Below, in pieces: positions 54,551 through 64,000 of a stretch of DNA of 64,000 nucleotides. Each line of letters starts with the position of its first letter. Within the stretch, counting starts at the first letter, position 1. Below the pieces are notes generated by a model, which saw only the letters and a program-made list of their open reading frames with translations, ran no database searches and was not told the DNA's origin. Source of the DNA: Branchiostoma floridae. Its lineage: Eukaryota; Chordata; Leptocardii; Amphioxiformes; Branchiostomatidae. Both the position numbers and the translations under genes were made by a program. The stretch lies in NCBI RefSeq assembly GCF_000003815.2, contig NC_049986.1, positions 10,933,900 to 10,997,899 on the forward strand, written 5' to 3'.

Positions 54551-55904
54551 ACCTTGGTCATACCTTGGTCATACCTTGGGCATCCTTCGCTATACCTTGG
54601 TCATACCTTGGCCATACCTTGGTCATACCTTGGCCATACCTTGGCCATACCTTGGACATACCTTGGTCATACCTTGGTCATACCTTGGCCATACCTTGGT
54701 TCATACCTTGGTCATACCTTGGTCATACCTTGGTCATATCTCGGTCATACCTTGGTCGTACCTTGGTCATACCTTGGTCAAACCTTGGTCATACCTTGGT
54801 CATACCTTGGTCATCCCTTGGTCATACCTTGGTCATACCTTGGCCATACCTTGGTTACACCTTGGCCATACCTTGGTCATACCGTGGTCATACCTTGGTC
54901 ATACCTTGGTCATACCTTGGCCGTACCTTGGCCATACCTTGATCTTACCTTGGCCATACCTTGGCCATACCTTGGTAATACCTTGGTCATACCTTGGTCA
55001 TACCTTGGTCATACCTAGGTCATACCTTGGTCATACCTTGGCCATACCTTGGTCATACCTTGGTCATACCTTGGTCATACCTTGGCCATACCTTGCCAAT
55101 ACCTGGGCCATACCTTGGCCATACCTTGGTCATACCTTGGCCATACCTTGGTTATACCTTGGTCATACCTTGGCCATACCTTGGTCATACCTTGGCCATA
55201 CCTTGGTCATACCTTGGTCATACCTTGGGCATACCTTGGTCATACCTTGGCCATACCTTGGCCAAACCTTGGTCATACCTTGGCCATACCTTGGTCATAC
55301 CTTGGTCATACCTTGGTCATACCTTAGTCACACCTTGGTCATACCTTGGTCATACTTTGGTCATACCTTGGTCATACCTTGGTCATACCTTGGTCATACC
55401 TTGGTCATACCTTGGTCATACCTTGGCCATACCTTGGTCATACCTTGGTCATACCTTGGTAAAACCTTGGCCATACCTAAGTCATACCTTGGTCATACCT
55501 TGGTCATACCTTGGTCATACCTTGGTCATACCTTGGCCATACCTTGGTCATACCTTGGTCATACCTTGGTCATACCTTGGTCATACCTTGGCCATACCTT
55601 GGCCATACCTTGGCCATACCTTGATCATACCTTGGTCATACCTTGGCCATACCTTGGTCATACCTTGGTCATACCTTGGTCATACCTTGGTCATACCTTG
55701 GTCATACCTTGGTCATACCTTGGTCATACCTTGGTCATACCTTGGTCATACCTTGGTCATACCTTGGTCATACCTTGGCAAAACCTTGGTCATACCTTTG
55801 TCATACCTTGGTCATACCTTGGTCATACCTTGGTCATACCTTGGTCATACCTTGGTCATACCTTGGTCATACCTTGGCCTTACCTTGGTCATACCTTGGT
55901 CGCT

Positions 55905-56690
55905 ACCCGTCGCACCGTAGGTGCGACCACGCTAGGGGTGTCCAGGGGGCATGCTCCCCCGGGAAAATCTGAAATCTAGACCCTCTGAAACGGCATTTCC
56001 TGCGTTTTGATGGGCAAATTTTGCTGCCAGACTAAGCAAAGTTTGATGGCAATTCTGTTAGAAAGACACATATTTTTAGCGAGGGCGATGCCCCCAAAAT
56101 ATTTTCACGATTTCGTGTGCCGAAGGTGCGAGCTATCGCAAGGTTGGTTGGTCTTGGGAAATTTCGAAATCTGCACCCTATGAAACGACATTTTCTGTAT
56201 TTTGAGGGACAAATTTTGCTGGTAGACTATGCTAAATCTTATGCCATTTTCGTCAAAGAAAAAGATGTTTGAGTCATCGCTTGGGAGGTCCGGAGAAAAT
56301 TTTAAAATCTTGACCGTCTGAAACGTCATTTCCTGCATTTTAGTGGCACTTTCTGCTTGTAAACTAAGCTAAGTACGATAGTACAATTTCTATTGGTTTA
56401 AAAGATTTTTCAGAGCAACGCTACAGCAAAATATTTTCCTGCGCCAAAGACGCAGGCGACACAAGGGAGGTCTGGCGAAATGTTGAAATCGGGACTCTCT
56501 GAAACGCCATTTCTTGCATTTTCAGGGGTAAATTTTGCTGTTAGACTAGCTTGATTTTATGAAATTTCCATCATCAAAAAAATACACAAGGTTTCAGCTT
56601 GATTTTTTGGGGGGGCGACGCCCCCCCAACATATTTTCCGGGGGGGCAGCCGCCCCCCTGCTCCCCCGGTGCCGCCGCCACTGGAACATT
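55905..56690. repeat. Degenerate satellite, four units of about 138-195 bp, ending in G/C hairpins
   Basis: CTCTGAAACGNCATTTCYTGC followed by AAATTTTGCTG and AGACTA recurs around 55987, 56182, 56320 and 56501. Near 56611-56660 come two G/C-tract hairpins (GGGGGGGCGACGCCCCCCC, and GGGGGGGCAGCCGCCCCCC). A weaker form (GGGGGCATGCTCCCCC) lies in the first unit, suggesting that each unit once carried such a hairpin. Confidence 0.75.
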
Positions 56691-56699
56691 TGTCTCCGG

Positions 56700-58342
56700 T
56701 TGCAACTTGCGTTTTACTCGGTTGTTCAAAGAACGTATCGGTCAATATGACTGCAAATTTTCACTTTTTGTTATGATTTTCAACATTATTCTGGTTTATC
56801 ATTTATCTAGAGATGCCGCGTTTCTACCAACTCTACCCGCCTAGAAAACATTTAAAAGATCCATCTTTGACTTTGGCCTGGATTATACTGGAAACAAAAC
56901 AATAAACAGCAACCAAAATATAATCATCCTGGTAAAAATTGATTACTTTGTGGAACAAACTTGACGCAAAAAAATTATAGTGGTCCACACGTTTTCTCTG
57001 TACATTGACATATCAAATTTCTGCGTTCCAGGTGGATTTTATGGCGTCCACGAGCTCCGCCCAGCGGAACATAATGCAACTGCAGCCTACTATGTTCCGA
57101 CAGGCAGATGCAATATATTCACTCGCAATTCTGCGCCGTCTGGGCAAATCTTATCATGATGTTAGAATTAGATAAATAGACTATTCTACGCAAAGAAACG
57201 CACACAGCTTCGCTTATATGCTGGAACAAACCGAATGAAATATGAAATGGAGCGCTTGGTGTTACACATAGAAGTCTAACGCTTTATTCGACACAACAAA
57301 AGAACAGCAACTTTCTTAAGATGTACTAAAACAATATATGTAAACACACAGTGCATTCAAAAGTATTACCCACATAAAAGTATGTAAAGATTATCAACAT
57401 TTCAACAAGTTCAGCCTGGTGTGCTATTTACACTCTTGGCAATAAGTTCTAAACGCAATTTATATACAACAAAGGATTTATCATTTTTCTAACAAATCAT
57501 CATATGCAGATCTTATACTATATATCTCACACTTGGTGAACTGTATACTACTCAATAGTGTATAACAATATCTTGATCTACTGCTATCTTAACTGCTAAA
57601 CAACAGAGGTTTTATCATTTTTCTGACAATTAAAGGTTAGGAATATTACCAGAAATTCAGATAAATGAAATTGTTTTGGAAAATAGACTGAACCATTTAT
57701 GTATTATTCTATCTTGTTCTATCATTTATCTACTATTAAATTATCTATTGACATTTTAGCCAATTTGACAAGAAGAAACTGGCACAAAAGAACATGTTAA
57801 AAGCAATGCATATGCATCATAGCTTACTGAAAAAAAACGTTGCAAATATTGAGTAACTAACTTATAATGTAGCCTCCGTTGCAGGCTCCGAACGGGGCTG
57901 TTTCTATGGGGGGGGGAGGACTGATTTCCATTTTCAACGTTGCCTAAGTTCTTTTATACGGAAAGGGGGTTTGCCGTGGAAGGGACTTTAACTAAGGTAC
58001 CTAAGGAGAAGTTGTATTCGCCTTGTGAGTATACGTATTGTAGGGATTGTAGACTGATAGCAAAGGTAAGTAAGGAGTTAGAAGTATCAGGGGTTTGGGG
58101 AAGTATAGGCTTGCCTCCAAAACGAAAGTAACGTTTCCTGCTTCGCATTGCCATGACAATTCCTAATTGATCTCACACAACCCAGTATATAACGCATATG
58201 AAAAGATAATCCCCTCGATGACGGACTTTCCAAGGAACCCTTTGTCCGACCCCGTGCATATGGATCAACCTACGTATTCTGACCGGACCCCATCACCCAT
58301 GACCTCTCTCTCTCTCTATGCTATAGAATGTCGATGAGAGGA
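56700..58342. other. Intergenic region and probable 3' UTR of the LRR-Ig gene
   Basis: No confident gene. On the minus strand TTTATT at 57283-57288 could be a polyadenylation signal for the LRR-Ig transcript. Two exon-like plus-strand segments (57032-57158 and 57940-58131) are discussed as findings. Confidence 0.45.
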
Positions 58343-60451
58343 TTAAACATCCCTCACTGTTGGGAAGTTGTAATAATCATCGTCATGGGGTATGTTCTGA
58401 TACGAATGAGTCGGTTCTTCATCTGATTCTTCAGGCTTTGCCGCCTCTTCCGCCATGTCTCCTTGTGAGCACTCAGGACCATCTCTGTCCTCCTCCTGTC
58501 TTCTGTACGCGTCTTGGTCATCAAAAGTGGCATCTTCAGTCCACAGTGCAGTGTAGTTATGATCTCGAGTCTCAAGGAGAAGGGATTGGTATTGGTGACC
58601 TTCCGTAGATTCTTCACCCGGGATTTCTCTTCGGTCAGGAACAAGGACATCATCATATCCGTCCTCTTCTTCAAAATGATCAGCATAAGGATGATGTGTA
58701 CCATGCAGTGTTTCTCGGATTGAAGGGTGATATGATGACTTGTCTTTAGTCTGCTGCCTTTGTTTATGCACGAAGTAGATGAGACCAAGAATGGTGCATA
58801 GAACAATGGCTCCGACAGCGCCACCCACTGATGGAACCACGTGTGGCACTGGCGGTGTGTCAGAAATGACAGTTAGAAAGAAAGACATTGAGTCCTCTCC
58901 TTCAGCATTTGATGCATGACATGTGTAATGTCCCTGGTCACCCATCTGTACATGGGTGATTGTCAGGCTGGATTCTGCACTGTTGTAGCCCATGGCCAGG
59001 CTTGTTGTGCGGACTTTGTCATGAGGCCTGTCTGTTTGCGAAGTGCTAGGTTGAACGGATGGCCATGACCATGTTATTATGGGACGGTTGAAGCCAGTAG
59101 CATTACAGTAAAATATTGCTGTCTCTCCAACTTTAGCCTGCTGTGCTGTGGGGCTGATGTGATTAATAATGGGAATAGAGCATGCCAGATTGTTTTGCGT
59201 GAGGTCAGCAAGCTTGATGTTGTTTAGTATCGGAGGGGATTGGCATATCATTTCATCTTTCAATTTTGGGCAATTTAGGATTTTCCTCATGCGACAGTCA
59301 CAGGACCAGGGATTGTTAGACAGATTAAAGAAAAGGTCGGATGAAATATCACATAGAGTGGAAGGAAGAGTCTCCAATTGGTTGTTATTCAAGAGGAAAG
59401 TACCTTGATAAGAAAATCTACTGATGTTGAAAAATGTCCCTTCCTGAATCATAGTGATGTTGTTATATGATAGGTCCAATTTCTGGATGCTGCTGTTAGA
59501 GAACATACCTGGCGGAAGTGCTGTTATATAACCATGTGCCATTTGAAAGTCTCGAAGTCTCCTCAAATTGGCAACAGACGAGGGTATCACGGTCATTGAG
59601 TTGTTAGAAAGATAAAGCACTGAGAGCTGATTTAAACCCGCAAATATGTCATGAGCAAGTGTTGTTATCTGGTTATGAGAAAGGAAGAGAATTCTAAGTT
59701 TGTGCAAAGTGGAAAAGATGTCATTACGTAAGGATTTTAGTTTGTTATTATCAAGACGAAGGGTGGTAAGTTCCTGCAGGTGTTGGAAACCCCCTGGTTG
59801 TACATCTTTTATGTGGTTGCCATTAAGGTACAACTGTTTGAGATTCCGTAGACCAGCAAATGTCTGTGAAAAGATGATTGTTATCTCATTGTTTTCAATG
59901 TGAAGTTCCGTTAAATTTTGAAGGTGTTGGAAACTCCCCTGTTCTACAACACTTATGGCGTTGTTACTAAGCTTAAGCCATTGCAGATTTCGCAGACCAG
60001 CAAATGTCTGTGAAACAACGGATGTTATCTCATTGTTTCGAATGTCAAGCTTCGTTAGATAATTTAGGGATATGAAACTCCGTGGTTCTATAATACTTAT
60101 GTTGTTGTTTTCAAGGTACACAATTTGGAGATTCTGCAGACCAGCAAATGTATGTGAAAGGATGGATGTTATCTCATTGTTGTCAATGTCAAGCAATATC
60201 AAACTATGTAGGTGTTGAAGCTTTGTATTTTCAATTGTGACTATCTGATTGCGCCAAAGTGTTAGACTTGTTGTAGTTGCTGGAATGCCATCAGGAATTG
60301 AAGCCAGGTTTTTCCCATAACAGTTAACTGTTGTACCACTACAGCTGCAGACTCCAACTCCTGGTCCATCCCGGGAGGTACAGGCTTGTAAAGCTGTCGT
60401 CAGTCTCACCAGCGTCATGCAGACGGCTAGGATGGCAGCCCAGTAGACCAT
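58343..60451 (-). CDS. LRR-Ig single-pass membrane receptor, intronless coding region
   Basis: About 702 residues. The start at 60451 is chosen because an acceptor-like TTTTCACATTAG lies just upstream (exon from 60462). It puts a classic signal peptide first (MVYWAAILAVCMTLV); an in-frame ATG at 60478 would be intronic. In order: a cysteine-rich LRR N-cap (CTSRDGPGVGVCSC), about 13 leucine-rich repeats, an LRR C-cap (NPWSCDCRM), and one Ig domain with the two cysteines (IFYCNATG, GHYTCHAS) and Trp (ITWSW). A membrane span near VGAIVLCTILGLIYFV follows, then a ~115-residue tail with YDDV, YQSL, YTAL, YQNI and YYNF. Such LRRIG proteins act in adhesion, neural guidance or immunity and are numerous in lancelets. 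The ligand is unknown, and orthology to a vertebrate gene is not claimed. The YQNI motif fits a Grb2-type SH2 site (inference). Confidence 0.95.
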   Translation of the reverse strand: MVYWAAILAVCMTLVRLTTALQACTSRDGPGVGVCSCSGTTVNCYGKNLASIPDGIPATTTSLTLWRNQIVTIENTKLQHLHSLILLDIDNNEITSILSHTFAGLQNLQIVYLENNNISIIEPRSFISLNYLTKLDIRNNEITSVVSQTFAGLRNLQWLKLSNNAISVVEQGSFQHLQNLTELHIENNEITIIFSQTFAGLRNLKQLYLNGNHIKDVQPGGFQHLQELTTLRLDNNKLKSLRNDIFSTLHKLRILFLSHNQITTLAHDIFAGLNQLSVLYLSNNSMTVIPSSVANLRRLRDFQMAHGYITALPPGMFSNSSIQKLDLSYNNITMIQEGTFFNISRFSYQGTFLLNNNQLETLPSTLCDISSDLFFNLSNNPWSCDCRMRKILNCPKLKDEMICQSPPILNNIKLADLTQNNLACSIPIINHISPTAQQAKVGETAIFYCNATGFNRPIITWSWPSVQPSTSQTDRPHDKVRTTSLAMGYNSAESSLTITHVQMGDQGHYTCHASNAEGEDSMSFFLTVISDTPPVPHVVPSVGGAVGAIVLCTILGLIYFVHKQRQQTKDKSSYHPSIRETLHGTHHPYADHFEEEDGYDDVLVPDRREIPGEESTEGHQYQSLLLETRDHNYTALWTEDATFDDQDAYRRQEEDRDGPECSQGDMAEEAAKPEESDEEPTHSYQNIPHDDDYYNFPTVRDV

Positions 60452-60974
60452 CGTTGGATTTTCTAATGTGAAAATCAATTAAAACAAAGATTGACGAGGT
60501 GTCCAGATTCTTCGGATTGCGTTGCACATATGTATTTTGTTAGCTACGATACACCAATACTCAGGTTAGCCTGAAATGGCCAATGTTGTGCTTGTAGATT
60601 TGACAGTATGTTCACTAAAATCTGTTTTGCATATTCTACCATGTATATACTGCAATTGACTTACAGAACTAATTGATGGCACGTCATTTTGTTGGGCTTT
60701 ATATTATCAACTCCACAAAAACGACAAAACGCAAATATGATATTCAAGAAGACGACGTCCCTTATATGAAAGTAAGGGACATAACTGTTAGGACGACCCT
60801 TGAACTCTGTCAACTCCAGCCAACCAGTGGATATTTTCTAGCTTCATATTAGACCTATCTCTATCAAAACGAGAAATGACGCTGTAATAAGATAACATTG
60901 TATTGATATTGCATTAGCACTACTCTTGGCACAGGGAGAAGCCTACTTCCCATATAGTGTTATATTAAACATAC

Positions 60975-61080
60975 CTGGTGTTGATTCCACTCACAGTTTC
61001 GTTTAAGAAGATTTCTTCCTTGGTCAGCTTTGATGATGTTTCAAGGACTTTCCGTTTTGTTGGTAGAACTTAAATCAATA
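60975..61080 (-). other. Possible 5' UTR exon of the LRR-Ig gene
   Basis: On the minus strand a good donor (CACCAG/GTATGT) ends at 60975, and the acceptor TTCACATTAG at 60463 precedes the coding exon. No coding potential is needed. The exon's start is not defined, and another donor at 63451-63453 is an alternative first exon. Confidence 0.35.
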
Positions 61081-62212
61081 TGCCTCAGAGATTCTGGACA
61101 GACACAAAGAAGCAAAGGGTGACATGATGTCTGTTGTAAGAATTATCTATTTAAAATGTAAAGATTCTTAGTTTAATCCTCAGAAGGTCCTGATGTTAAT
61201 ATGTCGTCAACTTAGGTAAAAAAAAGGTGTTTACTTTTGATGAGGGACTACCCTCTCTTCTTCGAGATAGGTTTCCTGTCTATTCACAAACTGGACAGAC
61301 AGACAGGAATAGGCCGTGCGCTAAAGGCAGACTTCAGCCGCTCTATTGGCTCTGGTGATGGTTACAAATTTCGTTTTGTTAGCTATATCGTAGACCACGA
61401 GATGTTTCAAGATGTCAAAAGTTGTCAAAAGATCACAAAACAGAAACTTCAGGAACGGAGCAGTGAGGGGACAACTAGGGAAGTCGTAAGGGATTAGGGA
61501 ACATCCGTCCAATTTGTGAGCAGACAGGAAACGTGGGATGGGATGGAAGCTTATCTTTACGGTCTCCCCTTATCTGTGCATATTGTACAAAACTGGTGCA
61601 CTTTATCATTTCTTGCAAGTGAAATGGACTGGTTTCGTATCAGAGAGATGACGAATAAAATACAAAAATAATTATATTGTTATATTGCAGCGCTGACCGG
61701 CGAGAACATACACTTCAAAGATCTTCAAAGCTATCCGCCGAACCTCGTCTTTGTTTGCCATGTTTATGACCTAATGTAAAATCTATATATACATTTATGA
61801 CGAAAGAGGTGACACAAGAGCCAGATTAGTAGTACTACGTAAGGCCAGATTGTAAACAGACGTCTGCTAAATTTCCCCTCCCCGTTTTGGGGCGACAATT
61901 ATAGACTTGAAACTCAAACCACCACGTCCATCCATTGCAGTTATAACCCTTTTGAAAATCACTAACTTGACTTGAAGAAAGATGGGCAAAAATTGAAAAA
62001 TTCAGTGGAGTGCGAGAGTCCGTCTAACGGCTATCTCGGCTAGGCTAGCTACAATCTTTCGCGCTGGGGTTACTAGTAATGGCCCCTTCCCTTCCACCTC
62101 CGTGATGTTTGCATCTCATTATCACAGTATACGGAGTCCCACTGCCGTCAAATATCCGGGGTGGTGGCAACGTTAACTGTAAGGCCGGCCGCTAGGAGCG
62201 CATAACTGCTGT
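61081..62212. other. Intergenic or 5' intron sequence, no gene seen
   Basis: No domain-bearing frame, tRNA or repeat array was recognised. An 86-codon plus-strand frame at 61237-61497 has no family features. Confidence 0.5.
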
Positions 62213-62220
62213 ATTAGCAA

Positions 62221-62638
62221 TAGGGGTGGGTACCGTTACAGAAAATTCAGGTCCAGGTCCAAAGGATCAGGTCCAGGTCCGGACCTGAACCTGGACCTGA
62301 TACAGTATGACTCATACCAATGGTCCATTTCAATACAAAGAAATCTGTTTGGTGGGGTATTAGACTCACACTGGCGTTTTAAAATCCTACTGCGCTAACT
62401 GCACCTGTACGATTGGCTGTAAAACTTGGTAGAAATTACTATAAACTCTACTTCACTCTTGTTATTTTCTTCCACCTGCAAACGCCAAAACGTGTGAATG
62501 CGTGGTAAGATAATCTGTTAATTTTCTAATCGGTCCAACATCCGGTCCACCTATTTTTTTTCAGGTCCGGTTTTTCTGGACCGGTCCAATAAGAAAAACC
62601 GGTTTTGTACCAGTACGCTGTACCGATACCCAGCCCTA
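62221..62638. mobile_element. 418-bp hAT-type MITE, perfect 8-bp target duplication
   Basis: The ends TAGGGGTGGGTACCGTTACAG-like and its inverted partner match at 18 of 21 positions (62221-62241, 62618-62638). ATTAGCAA flanks both ends (62213-62220, 62639-62646). The interior has GGTCCAGGTCC and GGACCTGAACCTGGACC repeats and later ACCGGTCCAATAAG. No transposase. Confidence 0.92.
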
Positions 62639-62793
62639 ATTAGCAACATGCAACGTGCCTTGCTTTGTGCCTCTGTGCTGAGCTTCGTGCTAACAAGTCA
62701 CATTTGCAGCTTCTTGAAGTCTGTTGGTTCCTTATTGCGGCCTGCACCGCTTGTCTTTGGGACAGCAAGTCCGCACTTCCTTGTTGGGAAGGT

Positions 62794-63053
62794 GGGTTCA
62801 CACGTGAGTATGTATTCAAGTCCGTATGAGGTCCATGTGGAAGTCTTAGCCTCTATCAGGTTCAATAGGTACTTGGAAAATATAGTCAGATAACATGCTA
62901 TAGGAGTTTAAGGGTCGCAAACTATACACCTCAGCCAGCTAAGGTGGCCAATTTCTACCACTTTTTCAGTGACCTATGGAGCCTGGTATAAAGGCTAGGA
63001 CTGCTATACGGACCTCATACGGACTTGAAAATATACGCACGTGTGAACTCCCC
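62794..63053. mobile_element. Inverted-repeat element A (arms about 42 bp)
   Basis: The left arm, GGGTTCACACGTGAGTAT... to GAGGTCC (62794-62834), is matched by the inverted right arm (63010-63053), with shared CAAGTCCGTATGAGGTCC. The interior holds TCAGTGACCTATGGAGCCTG. A nearby open frame (62648-62893) runs from flanking DNA into this arm and is not a gene. Confidence 0.75.
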
Positions 63054-63074
63054 TTGAAAGGTCCCTAATGTGCA

Positions 63075-63386
63075 GTTACACGAGCGTATTTATCAAGTCT
63101 GTGAGGTCCGTATTGGTTTTTTTTGCATACTCAGCTGTACGAAAAATACGGACCCCATACGTATCTCAGACGTTTTGAGTCCGTTTTAGATACACAAGCA
63201 TAGCTATAGGCACAGTACGTCCCAGTACACGGACTTAACCAGCGGCCAGCTAACTCGTTTGGCATGTGAATATTTTGTCTATATTTGTCAAATTTCTACG
63301 ATTTTTCCAGTGACCCATGGAGCCTGGTAGAGGCCAAGACTACCATACGGATCTCACATGGACTTAGAAATATACGCAGATGTAAA
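63075..63386. mobile_element. Inverted-repeat element B, sister of element A
   Basis: Arms at 63075-63112 and 63344-63386 pair as in element A but are more diverged (CGTATTTATCAAGTCTGTGAGG; TACGCAGATGTAAA). The interior again contains CAGTGACCCATGGAGCCTGG. The two elements lie about 20 bp apart in the same orientation. Confidence 0.65.
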
Positions 63387-64000
63387 GCAAGGACATTTTT
63401 GTAGGCTAACATGCTGTAGCATGTGGTAGTTTGATGTAAATTTAGACTTACCCTCAACACTGGGCTCTTCTGATGTCACGGATAGGACACGAAAAGTCCG
63501 AATGTGGAGATGTCCGAAAAATATTCGTAAAATGTTTTAGTCTTGGTAAAGACAACCGTCAGCTGCTCGGAGCTCCTTTTTATGTTGTGCGAGGGTACTA
63601 AGTGCGAGGTGCTCCAGTGTTGGGAGAAATTGGTTACCTGATGATGATTAAGTGTTCAAACAAACCAAGGACACGAGCAAACAAGAGGTGAGTGGGAATG
63701 CCTTTGAATTATAGATATATGGACACTTGAACATGTTGAATGTGTGACGACTACACTGTTAAAACGGGGGGCTTTCCATTTCTTCATTAAACTGATTTTC
63801 CAAGTAACCACCCTGAATGACACGTTCACTCCAGGATGTAACTTTATTTCCTGTTAAACAAAAGTTTAAGTTTCGGTTGCAATTGGGTTCCGCAAACGTG
63901 GATCCGGACAGACACTAGTATGTACTTAGTTTAAACAAAAGCACACAAGGAACTATACAGTTGAAGACAGATATGGACATTGTCAGTGCTACTGCTCGTC
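63387..64000. other. Right end of window, no gene called
   Basis: A strong minus-strand splice donor (TGAGG/GTAAGTC) lies at about 63445-63453, preceded by a GC-richer stretch up to about 63610. It is a possible first exon of a leftward transcript such as the LRR-Ig gene. Nothing else recognisable. Confidence 0.4.

Larger units (their letters stand above)
50389..55897. repeat. Long minisatellite of an 11-bp unit, ATACCTTGGYC
   Basis: About 5.5 kb of ATACCTTGGTC and ATACCTTGGCC units in mixed order, including three N runs. Because 11 is not a multiple of 3, the three forward frames all read the same 11-residue repeat (IPWSYLGHTLV type) and none meets a stop. The reverse strand is open too. 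The apparent proteins of up to more than 1,000 residues are therefore artefacts. Rare variants include ATACGTTGGTC, ATAATTTGGCC and AAACCTTGGCC. Confidence 0.98.

Noticed and set aside
51461..55018. Very long open frames reading as IPWSYLGHTLV repeats, a candidate giant repetitive protein
   Set aside because: The 11-bp unit makes all three frames and the reverse strand open alike, and long stretches are N. There is no start context, no unique flanking domain and no splice structure.
50389..55897. CRISPR-like repeat array
   Set aside because: Units are contiguous with no unique spacers, and the window is clearly eukaryotic.
62648..62893. 81-codon plus-strand frame with a signal-peptide-like start
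   Set aside because: It begins at the edge of the hAT-type MITE duplication and runs into the arm of an inverted-repeat element, so it is most likely chance.

Overview
This window is animal nuclear DNA. It has intron-split genes with GT/AG junctions, long non-coding tracts, tRNA-derived SINEs, several MITEs, minisatellites and runs of N marking assembly gaps. The gene content is single-copy orthologues of vertebrate genes plus an intronless LRR-Ig membrane receptor. Together with apparent allelic duplication in the assembly, this suggests a highly heterozygous invertebrate deuterostome, most likely a lancelet (Branchiostoma). The species is an inference; the gene identities rest on the protein sequence.

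Layout. (1) 1-34 kb, + strand: the 3' ten coding exons of a FAM102/EEIG gene (NT-C2 domain protein). Its N-terminal exon lies upstream of the window, and its huge introns hold satellites, MITEs, a SINE and an internal CpG-rich promoter-like region at 4.5-5.7 kb. (2) 35.7-40.8 kb, - strand: a complete four-exon gene for a 278-residue cation-dependent mannose-6-phosphate-receptor-like protein. It converges on FAM102 and lies head to head with the next gene. (3) 40.9-50.1 kb, + strand: the ATPase half of SMARCAD1 (Fun30-family chromatin remodeller), twelve exons. The N-terminal half is not visible, and two exons are present twice around a 100-N gap, which looks like an unmerged haplotype. (4) 50.4-55.9 kb: a roughly 5.5-kb array of an 11-bp minisatellite, open in all frames but not a gene. 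It is followed by a degenerate 140-195-bp satellite ending in G/C-rich hairpins. (5) 58.3-60.5 kb, - strand: a single-exon LRR-Ig transmembrane protein with a tyrosine-rich tail. (6) 61-64 kb: no confident gene, but a hAT-type MITE with a perfect 8-bp target duplication and two neighbouring inverted-repeat elements.

The four genes do not form a pathway. The notable biology is structural. Exon edges have been tandemly copied into the neighbouring intron at three places: FAM102 exon 5 end, FAM102 exon 7 start fused to a reverse-transcriptase-like snippet, and SMARCAD1 exon 7 end with its splice donor. Several non-autonomous transposons can be delimited to the base by inverted repeats and target duplications, and the long 11-bp array shows a gradient of variant units from one end to the other.
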